A stretch of DNA of 64,000 nt from an uncultured Granulosicoccaceae bacterium (lineage in GTDB: Bacteria > Pseudomonadota > Gammaproteobacteria > Granulosicoccales > Granulosicoccaceae). This document shows positions 37,712-48,141 of the stretch, piece after piece; positions within the stretch are counted from its first letter, which is position 1; every line of letters starts with the position of its first letter. Location: assembly GCA_938005265.1 (NCBI GenBank), contig CALLOA010000027.1, positions 16,642 through 80,641 on the forward strand. Reading direction: 5' to 3'. The notes beneath the pieces are model-generated. The model did not search any database, was not told the DNA's origin, and was given only the letters and a program-made list of their open reading frames with translations. The position numbers were made by a program, and so were the translations under genes.

Positions 37712-39304
37712 TCAGCCATCATTTCCCAGCTTGTCATTTTTGCTAAGTGCTTCTGTTGAAAGATTGCCTGACAATAACTCAAGCATGGCAAGTTCAGAGA
37801 AGCTAATCATACTGACATCGCCAGGATTACTTACGCCACCCATCTGTATAATCCAGTTTCCAGAGTTTGCAATCAGGTTTATATAGTGTGCTTCCGGGTC
37901 GTTCAGGTTGTTTGTATTTTTAAGTTTTGTTACTGCAAGAAACACACGCATAGGCCAGCTTTCACTTTCGTTCTCACTCTCTTGCCTTGACGCCTTACTG
38001 ATAGTCAGGTGGAGTGTGTTCCAGTAAGTGTTTCCCTCATCAGACCGTATTGCCTTTTCATGAAATGATTGCGCAAAAAGATCTGCCGTTTCACCGTTTT
38101 CAGTTTGCATCACTGTGATTTCTACGGGCTGAATTCGTGTCGTTTGCTGGTCGAAAAGTTGTGCTCCTACCATAGAGCGAATTAGACGTGTAAAGCCTTC
38201 TTTGGTAGCTGCGCGACGTTCGGGATCGTTGCGTAGATCCAGGCCTTTGATGGGAGAGGTTTCTATCAGGGCGTACTGCGGTGAGTTCCATTTATGGTTC
38301 ACGCCTTGTAGCCGGGAGAATATGACGTGGTTACGCTGTACTCGAGCTGTATCCGGGTAGTTTTGAGGATCCAGAATTTGTACCGGGTCTTCCGGTGGGT
38401 TTTTTAGCACGGCTTCAAGGCGCTGTTTGCCGTTTGGCAGGCTCTTTAAGGATTGCAGGAATCGCTCCCCTTCAACATAGGCATACTCCAGTACATTGCG
38501 GCTCACTGCCTGTAAGCTTCGAGCAACAGGGTCGGTTGGCTCTGGAGCTTCAAACATAAAAGCGTCAAGACTCTGCAAACCCCGAAGACAATTCAGATTG
38601 CTACAGATTTCCCTTGTTGCCAGTTGAGCATGACCCTCAAAAACTGCTGATTGTGCAACTGAGGCGCGAAAATTCAACTCTCTGCGATTGTGAATCTGGA
38701 AACGCTTGTTGTCAGCTGCATGAACAAGTTCATGAATAATCAACGCAAGCAACCCCTGTTTGATCAAATCTCTTTCTTTGTTCTGTGAAGATAAATTGGA
38801 AGAGTCTCTTAAAGAATTTCTGAATACAGCAAGTAGTTCCCGATTGAGTACTACCTGATTCTCCGGCGATACATAGAGTCCGGCGTAGGTTCCAGCCTGG
38901 TCCTCGAGAACTTTATCAACAAAAAAATCAGCGAATTGATTGTTATGGAATACTGCGTGACTGAGCTTGTCGGTTTCGCGGCGGACAAAGTGTTCCAGTT
39001 CATTATTGTCTGCCAGTTTCAGTGTGACCGGTTCCAGTGATATTCCGAAATGTTTGCCAACAGCAACCTGCGCATATTTATAAATTTCTGTAACAAACTC
39101 ATCGCTATCGACAGCGGTATCTTTGGCTACATCTGCAAATGCTGAGTGTTGTGGGTCCAGGCTTGATTTGCTGGTGGATTCCAGCGGTGCATCTGGTCTG
39201 TCCAGTGTTGCCTGGCAGCCTGCGACTAAAAACGACAACAGCAAAATACTCGCGATGGTACGCGTGTTTGGCTGTTTCTGATGATGCAGAGAAAAATTGT
39301 GCAT
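37712..39304 (-). CDS. Uncharacterised lipoprotein with HExxH metallopeptidase-like motif
   Basis: LLSFLVAGCQA lipobox; LLALIIHELVHAADNKRF...FEGHAQLATREICSNL. Confidence 0.65.
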   Translation of the reverse strand: MHNFSLHHQKQPNTRTIASILLLSFLVAGCQATLDRPDAPLESTSKSSLDPQHSAFADVAKDTAVDSDEFVTEIYKYAQVAVGKHFGISLEPVTLKLADNNELEHFVRRETDKLSHAVFHNNQFADFFVDKVLEDQAGTYAGLYVSPENQVVLNRELLAVFRNSLRDSSNLSSQNKERDLIKQGLLALIIHELVHAADNKRFQIHNRRELNFRASVAQSAVFEGHAQLATREICSNLNCLRGLQSLDAFMFEAPEPTDPVARSLQAVSRNVLEYAYVEGERFLQSLKSLPNGKQRLEAVLKNPPEDPVQILDPQNYPDTARVQRNHVIFSRLQGVNHKWNSPQYALIETSPIKGLDLRNDPERRAATKEGFTRLIRSMVGAQLFDQQTTRIQPVEITVMQTENGETADLFAQSFHEKAIRSDEGNTYWNTLHLTISKASRQESENESESWPMRVFLAVTKLKNTNNLNDPEAHYINLIANSGNWIIQMGGVSNPGDVSMISFSELAMLELLSGNLSTEALSKNDKLGNDG

Positions 39305-39583
39305 TTAGGGTGCATTTACTAACCGTCGATAATGACTTTATCCTACCCTACTGAGGGATTTAGTTGGTGAAATAGCAAGACTTTCGGGATCTTGACCGCA
39401 GAAGAATCTAAGCGTGCCCGGCTTGACAGGACCTGCTAGACAGATCGATAAGTCAGGCGTGTATTAGCGATAAAAAATTCCGCCGAACGATTGCTGGCAG
39501 AGTGTTAAACGGGTCACAGTAGCGCTATGTATCGGCCACCTACTTAGCTGATAGGTTATTTAAGGGAAGGGGGAGAGGCAGAA

Positions 39584-39892
39584 TCAGGAGGCTTTGCGCA
39601 GCTCGCTCATCTGACGGCATTCTCGGCACAAATAAAGGCTTGATTGATAACACTCAAGAACGAACTCATCTTCTACATTACAGCTTGTCGGGCAGCCATC
39701 GTTTAAAGCTCCCCTGCAGGCAGGAGCCAACAGTGGTTCGATATCTTTGCTGAAGGACTGTCGCTCCAGAGCGTCCAGATCGTCGATACTTCCGTCGAAC
39801 AAAATTTTTTCCGCGATTTCCTGTGCGGTATCAGTCAGCAGATCTGTGTACTCAACGAGATACTCAATGATATCCAGTGTATTTTTTTTCAT
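39584..39892 (-). CDS. Small Cys-rich hypothetical protein
   Basis: 102 aa, acidic, CRGALNDGCPTSC...LECYQSSLYLCRECRQM; no competing gene. Confidence 0.45.
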   Translation of the reverse strand: MKKNTLDIIEYLVEYTDLLTDTAQEIAEKILFDGSIDDLDALERQSFSKDIEPLLAPACRGALNDGCPTSCNVEDEFVLECYQSSLYLCRECRQMSELRKAS

Positions 39893-40025
39893 TCTGTTCT
39901 TTTAATCCAGGAGTGATCAGAATCGAAATACCAAAGATTCATGTATCGGGCCAGACAAGCTTGGAATCGCTTGCCGTACTTTCTTATTTCTGTGTTTCAG
40001 GCGTGAGACTTGCACTAAAGCACAC

Positions 40026-41303
40026 ATGGATCAGTTTGCAGATAAAACGAAAGGCCTGTTTTATTTTTTTACAGCGATTGCTGGCGCGTTTATTCTGACT
40101 GCCTGCGCGTCACCCGCTTCCTTGCCGGCTGTGTCCCAGGATCTATTGGGCAGTGGTGATAGATTGGCGCATGCGCAGTACATAGAAGCAAACAACAGTA
40201 TGGTTGAGCTTCACAACCGTGGGGCTGTTTACGACGATGATGTGTCGCGTCAATTGATTGATCGGGTACTGAACAGGCTCTTTCCCGGTCAGCACAATAA
40301 TCCCGTCAGAGTGACGCTTGCACGTTTGCCCGGGGAGAATGCTTATGCCTTGCCCACGGGCGATATTGTTTTACACCAGAGTATGCTCGCAGCATTATCC
40401 AGCGAAGCGCAATTGGCTTTTGTTCTGGCGCATGAGGCTGCTCATGTCTTCCTCAATCATGCATGGTTGAGTGCCACACATCGCTCGAAACGGCGTGCTG
40501 CAGCACACCTGACAGACTTGATATTGTTTGGTAATAACCGATCCTATGGTTATTTTGCCAACAGCGTAGAGGCTTATAGTCGGCAACAGGAATTTGATGC
40601 TGATGATTACGCTGCCAATATCCTGCTTAATGCGGGCTATGATCTTGAAGATGCTGGTGGTTTTTTCAAAGTCCTGCAACGTTACCCGATGGTTTATGAA
40701 GCGGATGCATCGCAGCGAACCCATCCTGGTATTAATGAACGAAAGCAGCGGTTGGCACAGCTGTCTCAACGATTGACTATCGCTACACCGGTATTGGCCA
40801 GAGCAGTCGGCGATGACACACTGGAGCAGGCAAGACAGTTCAACAATCATCGTAGTAATGTTCTGAGTCGCAGCATTCGTGACAAGATTGGTGAGCACGA
40901 TCTGCCGGGAGCATTGCTACAAATAGACGAGCTGGAGAATCTCAACGGAGAAACAGGTTTTACAGATTGCTTACGGGCAGAGCTCTATGAAGCAATTGCA
41001 TCGGATGTTGAAGAGGCGGGTAAAGCTATCCGTGAGATTTTCGACAGGCCTGAGCCGTCAGAGCAAAAAGCAGCTGAAAAAAATGAGACGGCTGAACAGG
41101 GTTCAGCTAGCGTATTTTTTCTCAGGCAAGCTGAAGCAATCTATGAAACCAGATTAAGCAAAGACGGGAATTCGGATTGTGCGCAACAGGGGCTTGAACA
41201 AATTCAAACACAGTTAACTGCATCGAGCCCTGCATCAAATAGTAATTCGTTTCATCAACAGTCGTTGTCAGGGCTGTCAGCCCCGCTATCGACTGGCTGG
41301 TAG
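40026..41303 (+). CDS. M48 family metalloprotease, lipoprotein
   Basis: LAFVLAHEAAHVFLNHAW; QQEFDADDYAANIL; lipobox-like FILTAC. Confidence 0.88.
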   Translation: MDQFADKTKGLFYFFTAIAGAFILTACASPASLPAVSQDLLGSGDRLAHAQYIEANNSMVELHNRGAVYDDDVSRQLIDRVLNRLFPGQHNNPVRVTLARLPGENAYALPTGDIVLHQSMLAALSSEAQLAFVLAHEAAHVFLNHAWLSATHRSKRRAAAHLTDLILFGNNRSYGYFANSVEAYSRQQEFDADDYAANILLNAGYDLEDAGGFFKVLQRYPMVYEADASQRTHPGINERKQRLAQLSQRLTIATPVLARAVGDDTLEQARQFNNHRSNVLSRSIRDKIGEHDLPGALLQIDELENLNGETGFTDCLRAELYEAIASDVEEAGKAIREIFDRPEPSEQKAAEKNETAEQGSASVFFLRQAEAIYETRLSKDGNSDCAQQGLEQIQTQLTASSPASNSNSFHQQSLSGLSAPLSTGW

Positions 41304-41318
41304 TGGGTCTGAATTAAA

Positions 41319-42098
41319 GTGAGGTGGGTACTTTTCGGTTTTTCTTTTTTGCTGGTCTGTTCATGCGGCCTTTCAAAACCCGATGTGAAGCCTGGCGGCG
41401 GCCCGTTCCGTGCTCAAGATCTTGATGACTATGCATTCGAAGCGCAGGTGCTGCCTGAGAACACTGCGATCGCACCCCAACTAATCGTTTTGCCTTTCAG
41501 TGTTTCATTGCAACGTCACTATCTGGTGAAAGACCCGGTGTTTGAGCGATCTCGATACCCGCAGATGGGCAAGTCGTTTGGTGATACCGTCAATCGATGG
41601 GCCGAAGTGCGAGGTTATGATTCGCAGATTCTTGATGCTGCCGGTAGCAGTAACCTGTTTGCGTCACAGCGTGTTACATCCACCAGTATCAGGCAGTTAA
41701 ATAAAAAAGGTTCGATAGCCCATGTACCGCCATTACGTGGCTTGGTACGGGAGTTGAAACCGGAGCTGCAAATCAAGTCCGGCTCGCTGATTATGGCTGG
41801 CTCTTATATCGGCCACAACAAATCAAACGGTCAGCTGCTGAAAGAAAGAGTGTCCAGTGGTATGCGCTTCCTCAGCAGTTTGGGTCGGAAACAGTTCCGG
41901 CGTCCACCGGGTGGTTTCGGCAAATTGTTTGTAGTGATGCTCGAGGGCGACACAGGCAGGTTGGTCTGGTTCAGTGATGCGGAAGCCAGTCCTGAAAACG
42001 CCAACCAGGTATTGGCCGGGGTTCTGACTCAATACAAGCACAGCCGATCTGACGAGGCCTACAGCGTGCAGGCAACAGCTTTGCCTCCTGATCTCTAG
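41319..42098 (+). CDS. Hypothetical lipoprotein
   Basis: MRWVLFGFSFLLVCSCGLSKP lipobox; GTG start 15 nt after the upstream M48 gene. Confidence 0.6.
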   Translation: MRWVLFGFSFLLVCSCGLSKPDVKPGGGPFRAQDLDDYAFEAQVLPENTAIAPQLIVLPFSVSLQRHYLVKDPVFERSRYPQMGKSFGDTVNRWAEVRGYDSQILDAAGSSNLFASQRVTSTSIRQLNKKGSIAHVPPLRGLVRELKPELQIKSGSLIMAGSYIGHNKSNGQLLKERVSSGMRFLSSLGRKQFRRPPGGFGKLFVVMLEGDTGRLVWFSDAEASPENANQVLAGVLTQYKHSRSDEAYSVQATALPPDL

Positions 42099-42133
42099 TG
42101 ATGATACCTGCGAGGTGGCTCCCCACAGGCTAT

Positions 42134-42154
42134 AGCTCACAGCGTTGGTGAGCT
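42134..42154. terminator. Putative terminator hairpin between convergent genes
   Basis: AGCTCAC-agcgttg-GTGAGCT. Confidence 0.45.
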
Positions 42155-42175
42155 GATTTGGCAGTGAGCTAAAGC

Positions 42176-43783
42176 TCAGCGTTGGTAGGCCCTGATGTAG
42201 TCAACAGCCATAGTGGCAGGAAACTGTGTAGAGCCGTCCGGGTCACCTGGCCACCATCCACCAACGGCGAGATTAACCAACAGGTACATTTCTTCGTTGG
42301 AAACGTTGCCATCGTCAAACCGGTTTTGCTCAACACCGTCAACATACCAGATGATAGTGCCTGGCTCCCATCTGACCGCATAGGTGTGGAAATCCTGGCT
42401 GTAGTCGGGCCCATGAGTTTCGAATGACGGTGTTCTTCTGGCTGCCCAGCCATCAACCCAGTGGTAGGTCTGATAGACCTGACTGCGCTGGTGGCCTATG
42501 TACTCGACTACATCAATTTCCGGCCGGTTCAGATGATCGTGATGGTGCAATAACCAGAAGGCTGACCATAGCCCCCGCCCGGCGGGTAGTTTGGCTCGCA
42601 TCTCCACATAGCCATATTTCATTGTGAACTTGTTGTAGGTCGTCATAGCGCCCGACAGGTAGGGCTGGTTTACTGCATTGCCTCTCAGATGATCCGGAGT
42701 TCGTATCGCGTTGATATACATGAACTCGCCATCAAAGGAAAAAGGCTGGTAGCCAAACCAGGGGTTGGTTAGCTGATCAACATAGAATTGCTTTTCGCTG
42801 TTGATGATCCAGGTGGAACCCCAGCGGTAGCTGGTATTCCATTTGTTGCCGTCCAGCCCGCCGCTCTGGAATTCCTCGGCAAAAACCAGGCGATAGCCGT
42901 CAGGAACAGAAGATGTCGAAGAGTTGCTGTTGCTGGCCGGACTTGCTGCTTCTGCCTGGGGCTGGGTTGTTTGCGCTTGGTTTGAATTCTGATTTGAAAC
43001 GTCACCGTTGGCCGTGTTGACAACCAGCGGATCGGACGGGTCAGAGAATTTCACCTGTTCATCAATGGCAACAACGGTATAGCGGTAGTCCCGGCCCCAT
43101 TCGATCCATGATTCGTTGTACTCATTGCCGCCGACCCAGGTTATGTAGGAACCATCGCGATAGATGTTATAACCGGTCACTCTTCGAGGGCTGTTCGGTG
43201 TTTGCCAGGTCAGGCGTATCTGGTTGCCATTGAGGACGTTGGCGCTGAGGTTTGATGGCCTGTCAGGTCGATCTGCACCGGCATTGCTATTGTTGCTTTG
43301 GTCGTTTTGAGGTGCCGGCGGGGCCACTCCCGATGCTTGAGCTGAGGCGATGGCAGAAAGCGCAGAATAATTGGCAGAGAAATCAAACGCGGTTATCTGA
43401 TAGTCATGCAGAGTCCCGGGGCGTGCGTTTCTGTCAATGTAGTTGGTTTCCCTGACCGTATCGTAGTAGCTGCCGTCTCGGTAAACGTTGTAACCCGCGA
43501 TTCCTGAATCATCCCATGGTCTGTTCCATGTAACCCTGATTGATGTTTCAGAAATTGCGCTGGTGAATATGCCGTTTACTATTGAAGGTGGCTGGGAATC
43601 TGCAACCGCAAAGGGTGCTTTGAGAGCAAGAGCAAACAGTGTCAGGACCAGAAAACAAAGCCGGGCAGAGGGTGACCGGCGTTTGCCTGAAAATCTGCTT
43701 AACGTTTTGTTTGCGCCAGTTTTTGCGCCAGTGATTGCGAGAGAAAAAAATGAAGTAGCGGTCGTATTGATTTGCTGGAGCAT
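42176..43783 (-). CDS. GH16 family glycoside hydrolase with two N-terminal FN3-like modules
   Basis: RGLWSAFWLLHHHDHLNRPEIDVVEYIGHQ (ExDxxE-type catalytic motif); YNVYRDGSYYDTV and YNIYRDGSYITWV repeats. Confidence 0.88.
   Translation of the reverse strand: MLQQINTTATSFFSLAITGAKTGANKTLSRFSGKRRSPSARLCFLVLTLFALALKAPFAVADSQPPSIVNGIFTSAISETSIRVTWNRPWDDSGIAGYNVYRDGSYYDTVRETNYIDRNARPGTLHDYQITAFDFSANYSALSAIASAQASGVAPPAPQNDQSNNSNAGADRPDRPSNLSANVLNGNQIRLTWQTPNSPRRVTGYNIYRDGSYITWVGGNEYNESWIEWGRDYRYTVVAIDEQVKFSDPSDPLVVNTANGDVSNQNSNQAQTTQPQAEAASPASNSNSSTSSVPDGYRLVFAEEFQSGGLDGNKWNTSYRWGSTWIINSEKQFYVDQLTNPWFGYQPFSFDGEFMYINAIRTPDHLRGNAVNQPYLSGAMTTYNKFTMKYGYVEMRAKLPAGRGLWSAFWLLHHHDHLNRPEIDVVEYIGHQRSQVYQTYHWVDGWAARRTPSFETHGPDYSQDFHTYAVRWEPGTIIWYVDGVEQNRFDDGNVSNEEMYLLVNLAVGGWWPGDPDGSTQFPATMAVDYIRAYQR
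43709..43732. repeat. 12-bp tandem duplication in GH16 N-terminus
   Basis: GTTTGCGCCAGT TTTTGCGCCAGT. Confidence 0.85.
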
Positions 43784-44087
43784 TTGATTGGGTTCTTACA
43801 GTTTACTCTGGGCAGCAAGCACCAATGGCAATCGTTCCCTGGTCGCTTCTGGCAGCCTCGCTGGCCAAGATGTCAAAGTTTACACTTGAATCTTAACCAA
43901 AGATGAATAGTGCGATTATTCAGTAGTTTAGTGTAAGAATAAAGATGTTTTTTTGACACGTAATCCTTGACAGCTTGTCAGGATGATCTACGCGCTACTT
44001 AATTTTTAAGCCTGAATTCAGTTTCAGCAGTAAGCTATTGTCTGTTGGCCGTTTTGCGTTTCGTTTTTGTCAGATGGCTCACGTTAC

Positions 44088-45746
44088 TCAGGCATTTGTC
44101 ACACGCTCTCGCAGTTCGAATTTCTGAATTTTTCCTGTGCTGGTTTTCGGCAGGGGACCGAATATAACGTGGCGCGGCACTTTGAATCCGGCCAGGCGGG
44201 TTTTGCAGTACTCAATGACCTCATCAACGGTTGCCTCGGTATCCGGTTTCAGTGTGATGAATGCACAAGGTGTTTCACCCCATTTCTCGTCTGGTTGTGC
44301 CACTACTGCAGCTTCTAGGGTTTTCGGGAAACGGTACAGGGTTTCTTCGATTTCCAGAGTGGAAATATTTTCACCTCCTGAAATGATAATGTCTTTTGCC
44401 CTGTCCTTGATCTCAACATAGCCATCTGCGTGTTGCACGCCGAGGTCGCCAGTGTGGAACCAGCCGCCGGCAAATGCCTGCTCGGTGGCTTTAGGGTTTT
44501 TCAGATAGCCCTTCATGACGGTATTGCCGCGAATCATCAATTCACCTATCTGTGTGGCGTCGTTCGGTGTTGCTGTCATGGTGGCGGCATCGTAAACCTG
44601 TGCATCCTGCAGTGTGAGGTAATGTACGCCCTGGCGAGCGATCCGTGCCGATCGATCGTTCAGGCTCAAACTTTCCCAATCTTGCTGCGGCAGGCATACA
44701 GTTGCAGGGCCGTAGGTTTCCGTGAGTCCATAGAGATGAGTTACGTTAAACCCGATGGCTTCCATTGCTTCAATCACAGCAGAAGGAGGTGCAGCACCGC
44801 CTGTAGCTATCTCGATGCGATTGCCTGCCTGCTTCTGCACATCAGCCGGAGCATTGGCCAGCATGTTCAAGACGATGGGAGCGCCGCACATATGGGTAAC
44901 ATCATTGTCTGCGATACTGTTAAAAATGGCTGCTGCTTCTACCTTGCGAAGGCAGATATGAGTTGCCATGGCAGCAGTTACTCCCCAAGTGAAAGTCCAG
45001 CCATCGCAGTGAAACATGGGTAGTGTCCACAGATAGCGTGAATTCTGGTTAAGACCCATGGTGATCAGGTTGCCCAAGGCATTCAGGTAAGCGCCACGGT
45101 GATGGTAAACACAGCCCTTTGGATTACCGGTTGTTCCGGACGTGTAGAGCAGGGATAGCGATTGCCATTCATCTGCTATATCGAACAGTTCACTGGCATC
45201 AACGGCTGCGGATGATGTAATAAAATCTTCGTATCGGGTTTTTCCCAGCAACTCGCCGCCACTTTCTCCATTGGCCGGTTTAAATTCACTATCAACGATA
45301 TCGATGACCGGAATATCGCGGCCCAGGATCTGCAGTGCCTGCTTGATGACGGGTGAAAATTCAGAATCAGTGATCAGTGCCTTTGCCTCACCGTGGTCGA
45401 GAATAAAGGCAATAGTCGCAGCATCAAGACGGATGTTGAGCGAATTCAGTACCGCGCCAATCATTGGCACGGCATTGTGTAACTCCAGCATTTCCGGCGT
45501 GTTGGAGCACATCGCTGCGACACAATCACCCCGGCCTATGCCCTGCGCTTTCAAAGCTGTTGCCAGACCGCAGGTGCGTGACCAGAATTCTCGGTAGTTG
45601 TAACGGCGTTCGCCGTGCACAATCGCTGTATGCTCGGGCCTCAGCGCTGCTGCTCTCTGCAGAAAAGACACTGGAGTCAGTGCGGCATAGTTAGCCGCAA
45701 CCTGTGGAAGATCCTGTTCGAAGATGGAATGACTAGCCATTGACAT
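44088..45746 (-). CDS. AMP-binding acyl-CoA synthetase
   Basis: LLYTSGTTGNPKGCVYHHRG, GWFHTGDLGVQHADGYVEIKDRAKDIIISGGENIS, PKTSTGKIQKFELRE. Confidence 0.92.
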   Translation of the reverse strand: MSMASHSIFEQDLPQVAANYAALTPVSFLQRAAALRPEHTAIVHGERRYNYREFWSRTCGLATALKAQGIGRGDCVAAMCSNTPEMLELHNAVPMIGAVLNSLNIRLDAATIAFILDHGEAKALITDSEFSPVIKQALQILGRDIPVIDIVDSEFKPANGESGGELLGKTRYEDFITSSAAVDASELFDIADEWQSLSLLYTSGTTGNPKGCVYHHRGAYLNALGNLITMGLNQNSRYLWTLPMFHCDGWTFTWGVTAAMATHICLRKVEAAAIFNSIADNDVTHMCGAPIVLNMLANAPADVQKQAGNRIEIATGGAAPPSAVIEAMEAIGFNVTHLYGLTETYGPATVCLPQQDWESLSLNDRSARIARQGVHYLTLQDAQVYDAATMTATPNDATQIGELMIRGNTVMKGYLKNPKATEQAFAGGWFHTGDLGVQHADGYVEIKDRAKDIIISGGENISTLEIEETLYRFPKTLEAAVVAQPDEKWGETPCAFITLKPDTEATVDEVIEYCKTRLAGFKVPRHVIFGPLPKTSTGKIQKFELRERVTNA

Positions 45747-46719
45747 CTACCACCATACGCCCGCGTACCTTACCCTTGATGATGTCCGTGCCTTTCGACG
45801 CAATACCGGTGAGCGGCGTCGTTTCGGTCATTGTTTCAAGTAGCTCCAGAGGCAGGTCTGTAGTCAGACGTTGCCAGGCTTGCAGGCGCTTGTGTTTCGG
45901 GCACATCACCGAATCGATGCCTAGCAGATTGACTCCACGCAAAAGGAAAGGAATGACGGTGGTTTCAAGTTTGTTGCCGCCGGCAAGGCCGATAGCTGCA
46001 ACAGAGCCACCATACTTTGTCTGGGTTAGCAGGTTGGCCAGCGAACTGCCACCGACTGAATCGATGGCACCAGCCCAGCGTTCCTTGTTCAGTGGTTTGC
46101 CGTTTGACTCAGCCAATTCCTCACGTGGAATGATCTCGCTGACGCCAATAGACGTCAGGTACTGATCATCCACACGACCGGTTGAAGCATGCACTTCAAA
46201 TCCGAGCTTTGACAGAATCGAACAGGCGACCGAGCCGACACCACCGCTGGCTCCGGTGACGAGTATTGGACCGCTGGAAGGAGTAAGCCCATGATCTTCC
46301 AGTGCCATGATTCCCAACATGGCAGTTAAGCCGGCAGTTCCGACCGCCATGGCCTGGTATTCAGTCAGTGGCGAAGGTAAGGGAACAAGCCAGTCGCCAT
46401 TCACACGAGCGCGCTGTGAATAGCCTCCCCAGTGCACCTCACCGACACGCCAGCCGGTCAGTATCACTTTATCGCCCGTTTTGTATTCAGCATGATCGCT
46501 GTTGGCGACGGTGCCACTAAAATCTATGCCGGGTACGTGGGGATAATTTCGTACCAGTCCGCCAAGCCCGCCCAGTACCAGACCGTCCTTGTAGTTAAGG
46601 GTCGAGTAGGCGACATCAATCGTGACGTTGCCTTCCGGGAGATCTTTGTCATCCAGTTCTTTAATGCTGGCGCTGACTGATTTGTCGTCTGACTTATCTA
46701 TGACAAGGGCTTTGAACAT
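45733..46719 (-). CDS. MDR family oxidoreductase, acrylyl-CoA reductase (AcuI/YhdH)-like
   Basis: STLNYKDGLVLGG, VPGIDFSGTV, GAIDSVGG, LRGVNLLGIDSVMCPKHKRLQAWQRL. Confidence 0.85.
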   Translation of the reverse strand: MFKALVIDKSDDKSVSASIKELDDKDLPEGNVTIDVAYSTLNYKDGLVLGGLGGLVRNYPHVPGIDFSGTVANSDHAEYKTGDKVILTGWRVGEVHWGGYSQRARVNGDWLVPLPSPLTEYQAMAVGTAGLTAMLGIMALEDHGLTPSSGPILVTGASGGVGSVACSILSKLGFEVHASTGRVDDQYLTSIGVSEIIPREELAESNGKPLNKERWAGAIDSVGGSSLANLLTQTKYGGSVAAIGLAGGNKLETTVIPFLLRGVNLLGIDSVMCPKHKRLQAWQRLTTDLPLELLETMTETTPLTGIASKGTDIIKGKVRGRMVVDVNG

Positions 46720-46836
46720 AATGGATTTCCCGGTTTATGAAACTTGTGTATATGTTTAGTAAAAAAGCAATGCCGAAAACGTTGGCAAACTTAGCTTTTC
46801 AGATTTTGTCAAGCAGTGTTACTGCCCGTTGTTGCT

Positions 46837-47592
46837 TCAGCGCCCGCCAGAGACATTGAGAAAAGAGCCGGTCACATAAGAGGCTTCATCGGATGCCAGC
46901 CATAGAGCTGCAAGGGCAACTTCCATGGCAGTACCTCCGCGCTGCATGGGCACCAGATTCGCCAGACGATCCACGCGGCCCGGTTCACCGCCACTGGCGT
47001 GGATATCCGTATAGATAAGGCCCGGTCGAATGGCGTTTACACGGATGCCGTTGTCAGCTACTTCTTTTGCAAGTCCGGTGGTCATGCTGTCCATAGCGCC
47101 TTTGGACATGGCATAGTCGACGTACTCGTTGGGCCCGCCCAGTATGGCAGCAATCGAGGATATATTGACGATGCTTCCACCGTTGCCATTGTGTTGTGTC
47201 GACATTCGCTTGACAGCCGCTTTGGCGCAATAGATAGCACCCATCAGATTGATATCCATTATTCGCCTGATCCGCTGTTCTTCCAGATCTTCGAATTTTG
47301 AGGGCTCGGCAACGATGCCTGCGTTGTTCATCAGGACATCAAGCCGGCCAAACTTATTATCGATTTCGGTATAAAGTTTATCGACCTGTTCAGCGCTACC
47401 GACATCGGCCTGTACCGCAATCGCGTTCAAGCCTGCAGCAGCAGCTTTATCAACCAGTGCATTGGCTTCGGGCTCAGCTCGGGTGTAGTTGATGCACAGA
47501 TCGTATCCACGAATGATGGCAGCTTCTACAATTGCTGCACCAATGCCGCGGCTTCCACCAGTGACCAGCATGACTTTGTTGGACGTTGCCAT
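46837..47592 (-). CDS. SDR family oxidoreductase
   Basis: VTGGSRGIGAAIVEAA, MNNAGIV, VDYAMSKGAMDSMTTGLAKEVA. Confidence 0.9.
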   Translation of the reverse strand: MATSNKVMLVTGGSRGIGAAIVEAAIIRGYDLCINYTRAEPEANALVDKAAAAGLNAIAVQADVGSAEQVDKLYTEIDNKFGRLDVLMNNAGIVAEPSKFEDLEEQRIRRIMDINLMGAIYCAKAAVKRMSTQHNGNGGSIVNISSIAAILGGPNEYVDYAMSKGAMDSMTTGLAKEVADNGIRVNAIRPGLIYTDIHASGGEPGRVDRLANLVPMQRGGTAMEVALAALWLASDEASYVTGSFLNVSGGR

Positions 47593-47643
47593 AAAATGTG
47601 AACCCGTTTTGAATTGATGGTGAGCAGCCTGCGCACCCTGATG

Positions 47644-48009
47644 TTAGCTCAGCATGGTTAAAAAGGGCCGTACTGAAAACCAGGCAACTATGCCACAAAA
47701 GACCAGCAAGCCTGTTGTAATCAGAGGCCTTTGCAGCAGGCTTTGCCAGAATGTGGGTTGCCTGCCTTCGGCCAACTGGCTGTTCCAATCTGCACGTGCC
47801 TGCTGCTGTCGTTTCGCCTGAAATTCGTCAAGTAGCTGGCGAGCAAGAGGGTAGTCATCTTCATCCTTAAGCCACAATGCCGGCATGGATATTCCCCAGT
47901 TGCCGGCATCGGTTTCATAGAAATCCACTCGGTTTTCCTCAAGCAGCTCCAGAATGCCGCTGATTTCATCTTCCGGGACGCCACGCAGCTTTATTAAAAT
48001 TCTCGACAT
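47644..48009 (-). CDS. DUF6164-like small membrane protein
   Basis: MSRILIKLRGVPEDEISGILELLEENRVDFYETDAGNWGISMPALWL... plus C-terminal TM. Confidence 0.7.
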   Translation of the reverse strand: MSRILIKLRGVPEDEISGILELLEENRVDFYETDAGNWGISMPALWLKDEDDYPLARQLLDEFQAKRQQQARADWNSQLAEGRQPTFWQSLLQRPLITTGLLVFCGIVAWFSVRPFLTMLS

Positions 48010-48141
48010 GGGTTAATTATCATCCATTGAATTGCAGGGACACAACACGAAATTCTGGGTATTTCATGGGGTTTTTGATAAATCCCGGGTTGCACTGGCC
48101 AGTTTGTGGTGTGTCCCGGTAGAAATCCGGACTAACGGCTT

